From positions 1 to 38,667 of the forward strand of contig JACQVN010000059.1 of assembly GCA_016209735.1 (NCBI GenBank): a stretch of DNA of 38,667 nt, in the 5' to 3' direction. Source of the DNA: Candidatus Methylomirabilota bacterium (GTDB lineage Bacteria > Methylomirabilota > Methylomirabilia > Methylomirabilales > 2-02-FULL-66-22). The notes beneath the pieces are model-generated. The model made no database searches, had not been told where the DNA came from, and saw only the letters and a program-made list of their open reading frames with translations. Numbering within the stretch: position 1 is the first letter of the stretch; the number at the start of each line of letters is the position of its first letter. A program made the translations under genes and the position numbers. Shown in pieces: positions 1 through 7,740 of this stretch.

Positions 1-2
1 GC

Positions 3-464
3 TGGCAAGACCGAGGGAGTGAACCTACGGGGATACCGGGGTGGGTCTCGAAACCGGTGCGCTTCCGGCCGGCCAAGAACCGGTCAAGTGGGTCCCTTTA
101 CCGGCGGGGGGTGGGTCCGATGCTGGCCGGTGCTGACACCCCCAAAGGGACGATCGACCCCGCGGAGGAGCTGGCGCTGCTCGCCCCGGTCGTCGCCCAT
201 GTTCACCTGAAGAGCCCAAAGATCGTGGAGGGTCTCCTGCGTTGGGTGGCCCTGGGCGAGGGGGAGTTGGACCTGCCCGGGGTGGCCCGCGTCCTGAAGG
301 AGCGGCTGCCGGGAGTTCCCGTGAGCTATGAACTGTCGCCACGCCAGCGCTCCCGGGACTTCGAGCCCCGCTGGCGGGCCCCCGAAGTTCCCCCGCTGGA
401 GGAAATCGTGGGGTTCATCTCCCGAGCGCTCAAGGCGCTGCAGACGGTACTGGGCGATGCGTGA
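3..464 (+). CDS. Sugar phosphate isomerase/epimerase-like TIM-barrel protein, 3' partial
   Basis: The reading frame is open to the left edge, so the start lies outside the window. The recognisable part is the C-terminal third of a xylose-isomerase-like (AP endonuclease family 2) TIM barrel: a VAHVHLKS strand with the metal-site histidines, then LGEGELDL, a helix, VSYEL and a C-terminal helix. The first 45 or so visible residues are Arg/Gly-rich and do not look like this family, so an upstream frameshift or a diverged loop is possible. Members isomerise or epimerise sugars or sugar phosphates with a divalent metal; the substrate cannot be told here. The fold assignment is fairly safe from the HVHLK and GEGELD motifs; the function is open. 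Confidence 0.5.
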   Translation, partial: WQDRGSEPTGIPGWVSKPVRFRPAKNRSSGSLYRRGVGPMLAGADTPKGTIDPAEELALLAPVVAHVHLKSPKIVEGLLRWVALGEGELDLPGVARVLKERLPGVPVSYELSPRQRSRDFEPRWRAPEVPPLEEIVGFISRALKALQTVLGDA

Positions 465-574
465 CGGCGCACGCCTCCTGCCGGGGAGTGGGCCGCAGGG
501 GGAGCCGTCGGCGGGCCGCTCGGCCCGGGGAGTTTGACTTGTCCCGCCGGCAGGAGTAGCCTATAGCCACCTTA

Positions 575-620
575 GTCCTACGGTTCGGAAGTGCGGTACC
601 GTATTTCCGAACCGTAGGAC
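575..620. repeat. 46-nt near-perfect palindrome upstream of REC-MBL gene
   Basis: Sixteen-base arms (575-590 and 605-620) are perfect reverse complements. The 14-base spacer continues the symmetry around the same centre, with an inner CGGTACCG palindrome at 594-601, so 23 positions on each side pair with only two G-T wobbles. It lies in the 449-nt gap (465-913) before the response-regulator gene, about 140 bp upstream of the likely promoter. No other copy is apparent in this window. It could be a dimeric regulator site, a cruciform or hairpin element, or the scar of a small mobile repeat. Confidence 0.8.
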
Positions 621-755
621 GTAGCCCAGAGCAGAAGATAATCTTTGTCCTCCCTGGCGGCCCGGGCGGGAGGTCGGCCCCCCGGGGGGGGGCGTTCTGC
701 CGCGCGGGGTCCGGCAGCGAATTGTCCCAATCCTCCCTTCTCCCCAATCCTCCCC

Positions 756-784
756 TTGACACCGGCCGGGCGGCAGGATATGAA
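756..784 (+). promoter_or_regulatory. Putative sigma-70 promoter for REC-MBL/ClpS-like unit
   Basis: TTGACA at 756-761 and TATGAA at 779-784 are separated by 17 bp. The -35 box is a perfect match and the -10 box matches 4 of 6. The implied 5' leader to the ATG at 914 is about 120 nt. Confidence 0.5.
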
Positions 785-913
785 AGAGGCGCCTGTTTCT
801 CTGGCTGGCCCGACGAGGCAGTATCTTTTTCCCTCGGGGTTTCTCATCTCTCCTTCCGCGGGGCGGAGGGACGGCGGTTCTGCACCGGGCTGCGAGCTGC
901 GCGGGATGCGTGT

Positions 914-2146
914 ATGGCGGGAGAGACGGTTCTGCTGGTGGACGATGATCGCCTGATACTCCAGGTGTCCCAAGATGCGCTGGCCCGGGCGGGCTACAAG
1001 ACCATCTGCCTGGAGAACGGCGATCAGCTCGCCTCCACCGTTGCCGCACTGCTTCCCGACCTCATCGTCCTCGACATCATGATGCCGGGCACGGACGGCC
1101 TGTCGCTGTGCCGGAAACTCCGGACCGGTGCGGAGCCGTACCGGGGCCCCATCATCGTCGCCTCCGCCAAGCACTACCGCGCGGACAAGCTGTTGGCCAG
1201 CGAGGTCGGCGCGAACGCCTTCCTGGAGAAGCCGTTCGAGCCAGAACGGCTGGTGAACATGGTCCGCGAATTCCTCACCCGGAAGATCTCGGTGCGGTTC
1301 TGGGGAGTGCGCGGGTCCATCCCCACCGCTTCACGAGAAACGGTCGGCTACGGCGGGAATACCCCGTGTGTCGAGCTTCAAGTCGCGGGGGTCGAGTCGA
1401 TCTTCATCTGGGACGGCGGAACCGGCCTTCGCGAGTTGGGGCGTTCCATTCGGGGGCGAAAGGAGGGAGTCCGCGGGTATCTCTGTTTCTCCCATTTTCA
1501 CTGGGATCACATCCAGGGCCTGCCGTTCTTCGAACCCGCCTACGTCGCGGGCAACGAGTTCACGCTGGTGGGACCGGCGCAGCCGACGGCGGATCTGTTG
1601 CAGGTCTTATCGGGCCAGATGGCCTCGGTCTACTTCCCGGTGGGGGTGGAGCAGTTCGGGGCGCGTTTGATGTTCGACGAGATCGGTGAAGGCACGACGA
1701 TGCTGGGGGGCGTCCAGTTCGATACCCTCTCGTCGTTTCATCCCGGCCGTGCCCTGATTTACCGCCTGGTTCACGGGGGCAAACGGGTCATCTATGCTAC
1801 CGACAACGAGCTCCCCCCCCACTGGATGAACGCCGGCGGAACCGCGGTCCATGAGGTCGAGCGGTTCCTCAGGTTTTTCGCCGAGGCCGACCTGCTCATC
1901 CACGACGCCCAGTACACCCCGGAGGAGCTGGAGCGCCGCCGCGGATGGGGCCACTCCGCCTGGACGGATGTGGTCGACCTGGCGGCGGCGGCCAAGGTGA
2001 AGCGGCTGGTGCTGTTCCATCACGATCCGGATCACTCCGACGCCTTCCTCGACAGTTTGCTGGTATTGGCGGAAAAGCGGGCAGCCTCTTCCGGCACCGC
2101 CCTCACCTGCGATCTGGCGCGGGAGGGCGACCTGATCGTCCTCTGA
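914..2146 (+). CDS. Response regulator receiver fused to metallo-beta-lactamase-fold hydrolase
   Basis: 410 residues. Residues 1-120 form a CheY-like receiver with the acidic triad DDD (10-12), phosphoacceptor Asp54 in VLDIMMPG, Ser84 and Lys106 (EKPF). From about residue 125 a metallo-beta-lactamase fold begins at VRFWGVRGSIP, with the dinuclear metal motif HFHWDH at 194-199, a later DNE, and C-terminal metal or active-site candidates in LLIHDAQYTPEE and VLFHHDPDHSD. The hydrolase part resembles the RNase Z/PhnP-like branch. The inference is that phosphorylation of the receiver gates a hydrolase; the substrate is unknown. I chose ATG 914 because it starts directly at the receiver domain; the longer open frame upstream (from 722) has no domain. 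No cognate histidine kinase is in view. The stop overlaps the next start by one base. Confidence 0.85.
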   Translation: MAGETVLLVDDDRLILQVSQDALARAGYKTICLENGDQLASTVAALLPDLIVLDIMMPGTDGLSLCRKLRTGAEPYRGPIIVASAKHYRADKLLASEVGANAFLEKPFEPERLVNMVREFLTRKISVRFWGVRGSIPTASRETVGYGGNTPCVELQVAGVESIFIWDGGTGLRELGRSIRGRKEGVRGYLCFSHFHWDHIQGLPFFEPAYVAGNEFTLVGPAQPTADLLQVLSGQMASVYFPVGVEQFGARLMFDEIGEGTTMLGGVQFDTLSSFHPGRALIYRLVHGGKRVIYATDNELPPHWMNAGGTAVHEVERFLRFFAEADLLIHDAQYTPEELERRRGWGHSAWTDVVDLAAAAKVKRLVLFHHDPDHSDAFLDSLLVLAEKRAASSGTALTCDLAREGDLIVL

Positions 2147-2508
2147 TGTCGATGCGGTTCATTTCCATGGCGTCCCCCGGCAGCGCTGGGTCTGCCAGCC
2201 CCGCCCCTGCGGTGCGTATGGGGCCGGCGCCGGGCGGGCAGACGCTTCCTCAGGAAACCGCGGATTCCAGCATTGGCGAGGGGGAGGGCCACCAGGTCTT
2301 CCTCTTCAACTGCGACTGCCACAGCTTCGCTCAGGTCATTGCCCAGCTTCTCAAGGCTGTGCCGGGAATGACGCGTGCGCTGGCCGAAGAGCTGGCGTGG
2401 CGGGTGCACACCAACGGGCTCGCCGAGGTCTACCGGGGCGGGTTCGAGGAGTGTGAGCGGGTGGCCCGCATCCTGGGGGAGATCGGCCTCGTCGTCCAGG
2501 TGCTCTAG
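2146..2508 (+). CDS. ClpS-like adaptor protein
   Basis: 120 residues, starting at an ATG that overlaps the previous stop (TGATG), so it is probably translationally coupled to the REC-MBL gene. After a roughly 45-residue Pro/Gly/Ser-rich extension, residues from about 50 match the ClpS core: HQVFLFNCDC in place of the usual V-x-NDD-x-T strand, a helix, then WRVHTNGLAEV (the conserved His) and a final VVQVL strand. ClpS docks on ClpA/ClpC-type unfoldases and delivers N-degron substrates. Here the second residue of the ND pair is Cys, and the usual Thr is His, so N-degron recognition may be changed. No clp ATPase is adjacent. The fold call is fairly sure; the role is inferred. Confidence 0.65.
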   Translation: MSMRFISMASPGSAGSASPAPAVRMGPAPGGQTLPQETADSSIGEGEGHQVFLFNCDCHSFAQVIAQLLKAVPGMTRALAEELAWRVHTNGLAEVYRGGFEECERVARILGEIGLVVQVL

Positions 2509-2529
2509 GCGAAAAATTTTGAGGAGCGT

Positions 2530-2558
2530 TTGACGGGCCGGTTGCCCGGTGGTATTTT
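2530..2558 (+). promoter_or_regulatory. Putative sigma-70 promoter for zinc-ribbon gene
   Basis: TTGACG (2530-2535), a 17-bp spacer and TATTTT (2553-2558) lie 55 bp before the ATG at 2613. They follow an A/T-rich stretch that is rare in this GC-rich window. Confidence 0.5.
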
Positions 2559-2612
2559 GAGCCGACTTATTCAAGCACAAGCAATTTCACCAGGAGGGGT
2601 GGCGGGGCAGGC

Positions 2613-3536
2613 ATGGCGTTACGGCTCTTCGGGGGTGGGTCCAGTCGAGTTCGGTCCTGTCCGGCTTGCGAGGAGAAGATCGCGGCCGACGCGTCCTTCT
2701 GCCCTTCCTGCTATATGGTGTTCCGCCCCGAGGGGGCCGTTGCCTTGCGCGAACACCTTCGGGGCGGGCGGGTTCCCGCGGACGTGTACCTCCTCCGCAA
2801 ACTCCAAACACAGGATCCGGACGCCGGGCCGGTGGAGCGCCGTTCCGCGCCCGAGGAGGCCGTTCTTCCGCCGCAGCCCGAGCCGGTCCCGCCTGCGCCC
2901 GCCCCGGCTCAGGGAGAGACCGAACCCCTGGTCATTCCCGATCCGCTGGCGCTCTTCCAGGATGTCGCGGATGCTGCCAGATTGCCAACGGCCGAACCGG
3001 CCGAGGCTCCGGAACCCGAGCGGGAAGCGCGATTTCCCCTGGAGCCTCCTTCAAAGGCGCCTCCGCAGCGGGGTGTGGAGGCGTTCCTCCGGTTCGGCGC
3101 CCCGCTCCCTCCAACCACGAGGACGGCGGAGGAGCTTCCCCGGCTGATCGCCTGGATGCTCGAGCACGATCCGGTCATTCCCAACAATCTTTCCCGTCTG
3201 GACGCCATCCATGCGGCGGTGTTCGACGGCCAGCCGGCAGGCCGGCTGAGCTACGAAGAGCACCTGCTGTTCCAGGTCACCGACGACCTTTGGCTTCATC
3301 CCACCCAGGATGCGTTGGACGCTCACCTCGCCGTCGTGTTCGAGGGCTACCGCCGGGCGGCCGAGGCCTACCACGACACGGCCGGCGCGGAGGGGGACGA
3401 CGGCGCCCTGTGGCGTCTCTCCAGCGCCGTCAGCCGGATCCGGATCGAGGCGTGGATCTACCACACGCTCTACGGTGCGCCCCCGCGCCTGGTCTTGCCC
3501 GGCCGCCGCCGCCGTGCCATGAGGCCGCCCCGCTGA
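2613..3536 (+). CDS. Zinc-ribbon hypothetical protein with Pro-rich linker
   Basis: 307 residues, preceded by a strong AGGAGGGG ribosome site. A four-cysteine zinc ribbon (CPAC at 16-19, CPSC at 30-33) opens the protein. A Pro/Glu/Ala-rich low-complexity linker (about 65-155) follows, and then a helical C-terminal domain (about 170-300) without a motif I recognise, ending in an Arg/Pro-rich basic tail. No signal peptide or membrane segment is visible, so it should be cytosolic. The layout suggests a protein- or nucleic-acid-binding scaffold. It has its own promoter and is not clearly in an operon with its neighbours. Function unknown. Confidence 0.7.
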   Translation: MALRLFGGGSSRVRSCPACEEKIAADASFCPSCYMVFRPEGAVALREHLRGGRVPADVYLLRKLQTQDPDAGPVERRSAPEEAVLPPQPEPVPPAPAPAQGETEPLVIPDPLALFQDVADAARLPTAEPAEAPEPEREARFPLEPPSKAPPQRGVEAFLRFGAPLPPTTRTAEELPRLIAWMLEHDPVIPNNLSRLDAIHAAVFDGQPAGRLSYEEHLLFQVTDDLWLHPTQDALDAHLAVVFEGYRRAAEAYHDTAGAEGDDGALWRLSSAVSRIRIEAWIYHTLYGAPPRLVLPGRRRRAMRPPR

Positions 3537-3594
3537 CCGGCGGCCGCAGACTAGTTTCGCGTCGACCCCACAGGAGGAATCCCATTTGCTGAAA

Positions 3595-3735
3595 TCGCGG
3601 GATCTCGAGGCTCCTTGCAGAGTCTGCATCGCCTGTCCGAAATCCCCCCTCGCCCCCCTTTGTCAAAGGGGGGTACGGGGGGATTTGGTCGACCGATAGA
3701 CACCTGTCCAGGCGCATGCGAGCCGTTGCACCGCG
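3595..3735 (+). repeat. Dispersed repeat with CCCCCTTTGTCAAAGGGGG core (copy a)
   Basis: An inverted repeat centred on CCCCCCTTTGTCAAAGGGG (about 3650-3675) is flanked by AAATCCCCCC and GGGGGGATTTGG. It is followed by about 45 bp (GTCCAGGCGCATGCGAGCC) that recurs in diverged form at 32838-33045, including the sequence to the left (TTTGCAGA...GCATCGC). A fragment also lies near 38530. It occupies the gap between the zinc-ribbon gene and nadX, and could fold into a very stable hairpin. Confidence 0.75.
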
Positions 3736-3751
3736 GAAGGAGAGGAGGGGC

Positions 3752-4561
3752 ATGGTTCGAATCGGTATCGTGGGATGCGGAACGATCGGCTCCGGCCTGG
3801 CCCGGGCCGTCGCCGCCGGGCGGATTCCCGCCCGGTTGGCGGGGATCGCCAATCGCAGCCGAGGGCGGGCGGAAGCGTTGGCCGCCCAGCTTTCACCCTC
3901 CCCGCCGATCCTCGAACTCCCGGAGCTGGTGCGGGCGGCCGACCTTGTGGCAGAGGCGGCGACGGGCGAATCGCTCCAGGCCATCGTTCCCGCCTGCCTG
4001 CGGGAAGGGAAGGATGTCTTCGTGATCAGCGTCGGGGGGCTCTTGGATCACGAGGCCTGGCTCCAGGAGGCCGATCGCCGGGGCTGCCGAATCCTGATCG
4101 CCTCCGGCGCCATCGCCGGCCTGGACGGCGTGCGCGGGGCGGCCGCGGGCCGGGTGGACTCGGTGACACTCGTCACGCGGAAGCCGCCCCAGGGGCTTGC
4201 CGGCGCCCCCTTCGTGGTGGAGCATGGGATTGACGTCTATGCTTGCACCGAGGATACGCTGATCTTCGACGGGACGGCCCGGGAAGCCTGCCGGGGGTTC
4301 CCGACCAACGTCAATGTGTCGGCGGCGCTGAGTCTGGCCGGCATCGGGCCGGATCTGACCCGCGTGCGCATCTTCTGCGCTCCCGGAGAGCGCTTCAATT
4401 GCCATCGGATCGAAGTCCAGGGGGAGTTCGGGCGACTGGCGGTGAAGATCCACAACGTGCCGTCCGCCACCAATCCCCGCTCGGGAGTCCTGTCCATCTC
4501 TGCGTCGGTCGCGCAGCTTGCGGAGTACGCCCGGACGTGGCGGCCGCGACCTGCCGCTTAA
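3752..4561 (+). CDS. nadX: L-aspartate dehydrogenase
   Basis: 269 residues, starting at ATG 3752 behind a purine-rich GGAAGGAGAGGAGG ribosome site; an in-frame upstream ATG has no such site. The N-terminus is a Rossmann NAD(P) fold (VRIGIVGCGTIGSGLAR), followed by VAEAATGES and ISVGGLLD. The C-terminal DUF108 domain carries the substrate region (ASGAIAGLDGVRGA, FPTNVNVSAALSLAGIG and HNVPSATNPRSG). The enzyme oxidises aspartate to iminoaspartate, the first step of NAD synthesis, or runs in reverse to make aspartate. Length is normal for the family. No nadA or nadC is next to it. Its TAA stop lies on the edge of a composite repeat. Confidence 0.9.
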   Translation: MVRIGIVGCGTIGSGLARAVAAGRIPARLAGIANRSRGRAEALAAQLSPSPPILELPELVRAADLVAEAATGESLQAIVPACLREGKDVFVISVGGLLDHEAWLQEADRRGCRILIASGAIAGLDGVRGAAAGRVDSVTLVTRKPPQGLAGAPFVVEHGIDVYACTEDTLIFDGTAREACRGFPTNVNVSAALSLAGIGPDLTRVRIFCAPGERFNCHRIEVQGEFGRLAVKIHNVPSATNPRSGVLSISASVAQLAEYARTWRPRPAA

Positions 4562-4874
4562 TCCGGATTGTTCACCACGAAGAGCACGAAGGACACGAAG
4601 AAGTGCTCGAGATTGGGCCTTTCGCGCAGCACCCGCTCTTCCTGAAATGCTGAAGCGGGAGGGGATAAACCCCTCCCCTACGGAGGGACGTTGTTGGCGT
4701 CACGTGTGGTTGCGTAGGGGCGGGCTTCATGCCCGCCCGCTTCCCAGTCGAGAGGGTCCGGACCGGTTCTCCGTGCCGCTCGCTTCGTGATCTTCGTGCC
4801 TGCCTGCCGCGCGTGGCACGGCGCAGGCAGGTCCTTCGTGGTGAGATGGGCTTTTCGTGAATCACTCAGGCTAG
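4559..4874 (+). repeat. Composite intergenic repeat R1, copy a
   Basis: About 316 bp beginning TTAATCCGGATTGTTCACC and ending GTGAATCACTCAGGCTAG. In order it holds CACGAAGAGCACGAAGGACA, a CACCCGCTCTTCCT block, GGGAGGGGATAAACCCCTCC (self-complementary), GTAGGGGCGGGCTTCATGCC, and a terminal CGTGGTGAGATGGGC. The same modules in the same order occur at 7741-8056 (inverted) and 24902-25178. The gap to the NrfD gene end at 4950 holds nothing else I recognise. Confidence 0.85.
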
Positions 4875-4949
4875 GGAAGCGCACATGGAGAGACCGGTCT
4901 TCCTCAGCGAGATGACCCGGCCCGAGGTGGAGGCCCGCCTTCCGACTGT

Positions 4950-6188
4950 TCAGGCCGTTCGTGCCGGAGGCGGAAGCGCACCGCCGAGCTCCGGCGCGGC
5001 CTCTTCGTGCGGCTTGGTGGGGAGCAGTCGGAGCAAGACCGCCAGGACGGCGAAGGGGAGCGCCAGCACCCCCAGGGCGACGAGGAGCCCCTCGATCCCC
5101 ATGACCTCCATCTTGTAAGACATCAAGCCCCGGAAACTCTTCGAGAAGAGCTGCCCCCCGATCACGACGTTCCAGCGCGTGGCGAAGATTCCAAGCTGGA
5201 TCAGGATCACGGCGGTGAAGTAGAGGAGCTTCCGGAGGTCGTCGTTGAACCGCCGCGCCTTGGCCAGGACGAGGATCCCCAGTGGGATGAGCATCCCGAG
5301 CAGGATCTGGATCACGATGAGGCTCATGAAGAGCTTGTGGGTGATGAGCTTGCCCAAGATCTTGACCGACTCCTCGCTCTGGTAAAGGCGGTGGATGAAG
5401 TCGAGCGCCTCCAGCGAGAAGTCCACGATGACGGCGTAGAACAGATACGAGGTGATCTTGTCCAGGCAGGCCATCTCGATGGGCTCGCCCCGCAGGGCCG
5501 TCAGCACCATGTACAGGAAGATGACGATGGCAATCCCGGACACGATGGCCGACATGAGGAAGACGATCGGCATGAGCACGCTGCCCCACCACGGATTGGC
5601 CTTCACCGAGCCGAAGATGAAGCCGACGTAGCCGTGGAGGAGGAAGGCGGACGGGATGCCGACGATGGTGATGACGTGGATCGCCTTCCGGTCGAAGGCC
5701 AGAGCCTCCTGGCTCACGTCCTGCGAGAAGAGCGACAGCGCGCGGTAGAACACGTTCAGCGGGAAGGAGGCGCTCCGGGCCATCGCGATCAGGTCGCGGC
5801 GGTATTCGAACCAGATCTCCAGGAGCAGCACCGCCATCAGGTACCAGGCGTACACGAAGCCGAACATCGCCATGGCGGAGGTGGGGTTCGGCGTGAGCAG
5901 GATCTCGTAGAATCTGAGGGGATGGCCGAGGTGCAGGAGCAGGGGAAGCGGCGCCACCAGCAGGAAGGCCAGGGCCGTGAGCAGCGACAGCCGATACGTC
6001 GGCTGGATCTCCTGGATGTTGAAGACCTTGACCAGCGAGGCCAGGATGAAGGCGCCCGCCACGAGCCCCGTGACGTACGGGTACACCACGATCAGCATCG
6101 ACCAGTGGATCTCGATCTCGTTCGGGAAGATGAATCCCGTGACCTGCTCGAGGAGCTCGGCCAGCCCTTGCGTCATTTGCGGGTTCAT
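4950..6188 (-). CDS. NrfD/PsrC-family quinone-interacting membrane subunit
   Basis: 412 residues, starting at the ATG that overlaps the upstream ferredoxin stop (ATGA). The protein is polytopic, with about ten hydrophobic helices, starting near WSMLIVVYPYVTGLVAG and ending before a Pro/Glu-rich cytoplasmic tail. NrfD/PsrC proteins bind quinol in the membrane and pass electrons to, or take them from, a partner iron-sulfur subunit. This one is the third gene of an octaheme cytochrome/ferredoxin/NrfD unit. No catalytic molybdopterin subunit is adjacent, so it looks like a quinone-cytochrome oxidoreductase rather than a terminal reductase. The direction of electron flow cannot be told. Confidence 0.85.
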   Translation of the reverse strand: MNPQMTQGLAELLEQVTGFIFPNEIEIHWSMLIVVYPYVTGLVAGAFILASLVKVFNIQEIQPTYRLSLLTALAFLLVAPLPLLLHLGHPLRFYEILLTPNPTSAMAMFGFVYAWYLMAVLLLEIWFEYRRDLIAMARSASFPLNVFYRALSLFSQDVSQEALAFDRKAIHVITIVGIPSAFLLHGYVGFIFGSVKANPWWGSVLMPIVFLMSAIVSGIAIVIFLYMVLTALRGEPIEMACLDKITSYLFYAVIVDFSLEALDFIHRLYQSEESVKILGKLITHKLFMSLIVIQILLGMLIPLGILVLAKARRFNDDLRKLLYFTAVILIQLGIFATRWNVVIGGQLFSKSFRGLMSYKMEVMGIEGLLVALGVLALPFAVLAVLLRLLPTKPHEEAAPELGGALPPPARTA

Positions 6189-6976
6189 CGCACTTCTCCG
6201 TCCAACTGCGCGTAGTACACCTTGGGCTCCGTGTTGAGCTGCGGCTTGAGCACGTGGATCTTGTTCATCCGCGTGAAGCGCACGAGCCGGCTCGCCTTGC
6301 TCTTGAGGTCGCCGAACACGCGGGCCTGGGTCGGGCACACCTCCACGCAGGCGGGCTGGAGCCCCTTCACCACGCGGTGGTAGCAGAAGGTGCACTTGTC
6401 GGCGGTCTTCGTCTTGGGGTGGAGATAGCGCGCCCCGTAGGGACACGCCTGGATGCAGTAGCGGCAGCCGATGCAGCGCTTGTCGTCCACGATGACCGCA
6501 CCGTCCGCCGTCGTGAAGGTGGCCTTGACGGGGCAGACCTGGACGCACGGCGGATTCGCGCAGTGGTTGCAGAGCTTCGGGACAAAGAAGGTCCGGAGGA
6601 CCTCGCGGACGTCCTGGGCCGTCTCCTTCCGGGAGCCGAGGCTGATGTTCTCCACCAGAACTTCCGCGTCACGCGCGATGGTGTACCGCTCGACCCAGGT
6701 GCGGAAGTAGAAGGGGACATCCGGCACGTCGTTCTCCGCTTTGCACGCGACGGCGCACCGGTTGCAACCGATGCACTTGTCGATCTCGATGCCCATGCCG
6801 TAGAGGTGGTCGGCCGGGTTGTACGCTTTCTTCCCGTTCGGCTGGCCCGCCGGAGCCGGGCCGGGCGGCCCCCCAGCAGATTCCGCGCCCGCGGCCTCGC
6901 GTGCGAGCGCGCTCAGGATCCCGCCGGCGGGGAAGAAGACGATGGCGCCTTTCAGGAACGCGCGGCGCTCGTTCAT
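6185..6976 (-). CDS. Tat-exported four-cluster ferredoxin subunit (NrfC/DmsB-like)
   Basis: 263 residues. The N-terminus has a twin-arginine-type motif (ERRAFLKGA), a hydrophobic stretch and an Ala/Gly/Pro-rich linker, so the mature part should be periplasmic. Four cysteine sets follow: CIGCNRCAVACK, CNHCANPPCVQVCP, CIGCRYCIQACP and CTFC...CVEVCP, the usual pattern for four [4Fe-4S] clusters. It overlaps the octaheme gene upstream (ATGA) and the NrfD gene downstream (ATGA), so the three are co-translated and probably form one complex. It should wire the heme subunit to the membrane quinone subunit. Confidence 0.9.
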   Translation of the reverse strand: MNERRAFLKGAIVFFPAGGILSALAREAAGAESAGGPPGPAPAGQPNGKKAYNPADHLYGMGIEIDKCIGCNRCAVACKAENDVPDVPFYFRTWVERYTIARDAEVLVENISLGSRKETAQDVREVLRTFFVPKLCNHCANPPCVQVCPVKATFTTADGAVIVDDKRCIGCRYCIQACPYGARYLHPKTKTADKCTFCYHRVVKGLQPACVEVCPTQARVFGDLKSKASRLVRFTRMNKIHVLKPQLNTEPKVYYAQLDGEVR

Positions 6977-7719
6977 GTCCGCCCCTCCGGCAGATGCGGG
7001 TAGTGGCACTCCCAGCAGAGGCTGCGGCCGCCATGGGTTGAGAGATCCACCTTGGGGGCCTCCTTGGGTGCGTCCTTGGCCGCCGTCCCCGCGCTGTGAC
7101 ACGTCCCGCAGAACTCCCGGGTCTCCGGCTTCGACGGCAGGGCGGCGCGCGGCGCGCTCTTGTGGCGTTCGGGCGCCTTGTGGCACGTGGTGCACGCGAT
7201 CAGCGCATGGCTCGAGACCGCCTTCGTGCGCTCGATCTGGGCGTGGCAGGCCGCGCACTCGCGCGGCACCCTGGGGGGGACGGGATCGTGCGCATTGTGG
7301 CAGGAGATGCAGGGTTTGAGCGGGTTGTGGGCCGTCGGATTGATCTGCGGGAACCCGGTCGGCCTGGAGGGGTCGTAAGTGTGGCACGCGGGGCAGAATC
7401 TCCGGTCCCGGGGCGCGGGCGGCGTGACCGCGCCGGGCTCCTCCGTGTGCTTGGCGGCCGGCCCGTGGCACGTCTCGCACGTGACGCCCTTGTGGAAGCC
7501 CTTGGCCTTCTTCACCACGACATCCTCGTGGCAGTCCTGGCAGGCTACGGCGCCGGCGAACTTGACCGGCTTCGCCACCTCACGCTGCACGGCCTCCGCC
7601 CAGTGGAGGTCGGTCGAAACCAGCGCTCGAGGGATCAGGACGAATCTGGCGAGCAGGGTGACTCCCGCAAGGATGGCGATGAGGAGCGCCAGGCGGCGGA
7701 CCTGTTCAGGGACTTTCAC
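6973..7719 (-). CDS. Membrane-anchored octaheme c-type cytochrome
   Basis: 248 residues. An N-terminal hydrophobic segment (LALLIAILAGVTLLARFVLI) is an uncleaved anchor or signal peptide; it lacks a clear AXA site. Eight CXXCH motifs follow (CQDCH, CETCH, CPACH, CISCH, CAACH, CTTCH, CGTCH, CWECH), spread evenly with extra histidines as likely axial ligands. It is the first gene of the unit with the ferredoxin and NrfD subunits. The order resembles the cytochrome-FeS-NrfD parts of Qrc or Nrf complexes but without their catalytic or molybdopterin-like subunit. It is probably the periplasmic electron port of the complex. Confidence 0.85.
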   Translation of the reverse strand: MKVPEQVRRLALLIAILAGVTLLARFVLIPRALVSTDLHWAEAVQREVAKPVKFAGAVACQDCHEDVVVKKAKGFHKGVTCETCHGPAAKHTEEPGAVTPPAPRDRRFCPACHTYDPSRPTGFPQINPTAHNPLKPCISCHNAHDPVPPRVPRECAACHAQIERTKAVSSHALIACTTCHKAPERHKSAPRAALPSKPETREFCGTCHSAGTAAKDAPKEAPKVDLSTHGGRSLCWECHYPHLPEGRT

Positions 7720-7740
7720 GCGGTCATCTCCTTGCTCTGA

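Noticed and set aside
722-913. N-terminal extension of the REC-MBL protein
   Set aside because: The extension overlaps the putative promoter, has no domain features, and the receiver begins right after ATG 914.
5007-6215. Long open frame antisense to the NrfD gene (402 codons)
   Set aside because: His/Asp/Glu/Gln-rich composition with no motif; it is the high-GC shadow of a clear NrfD gene.
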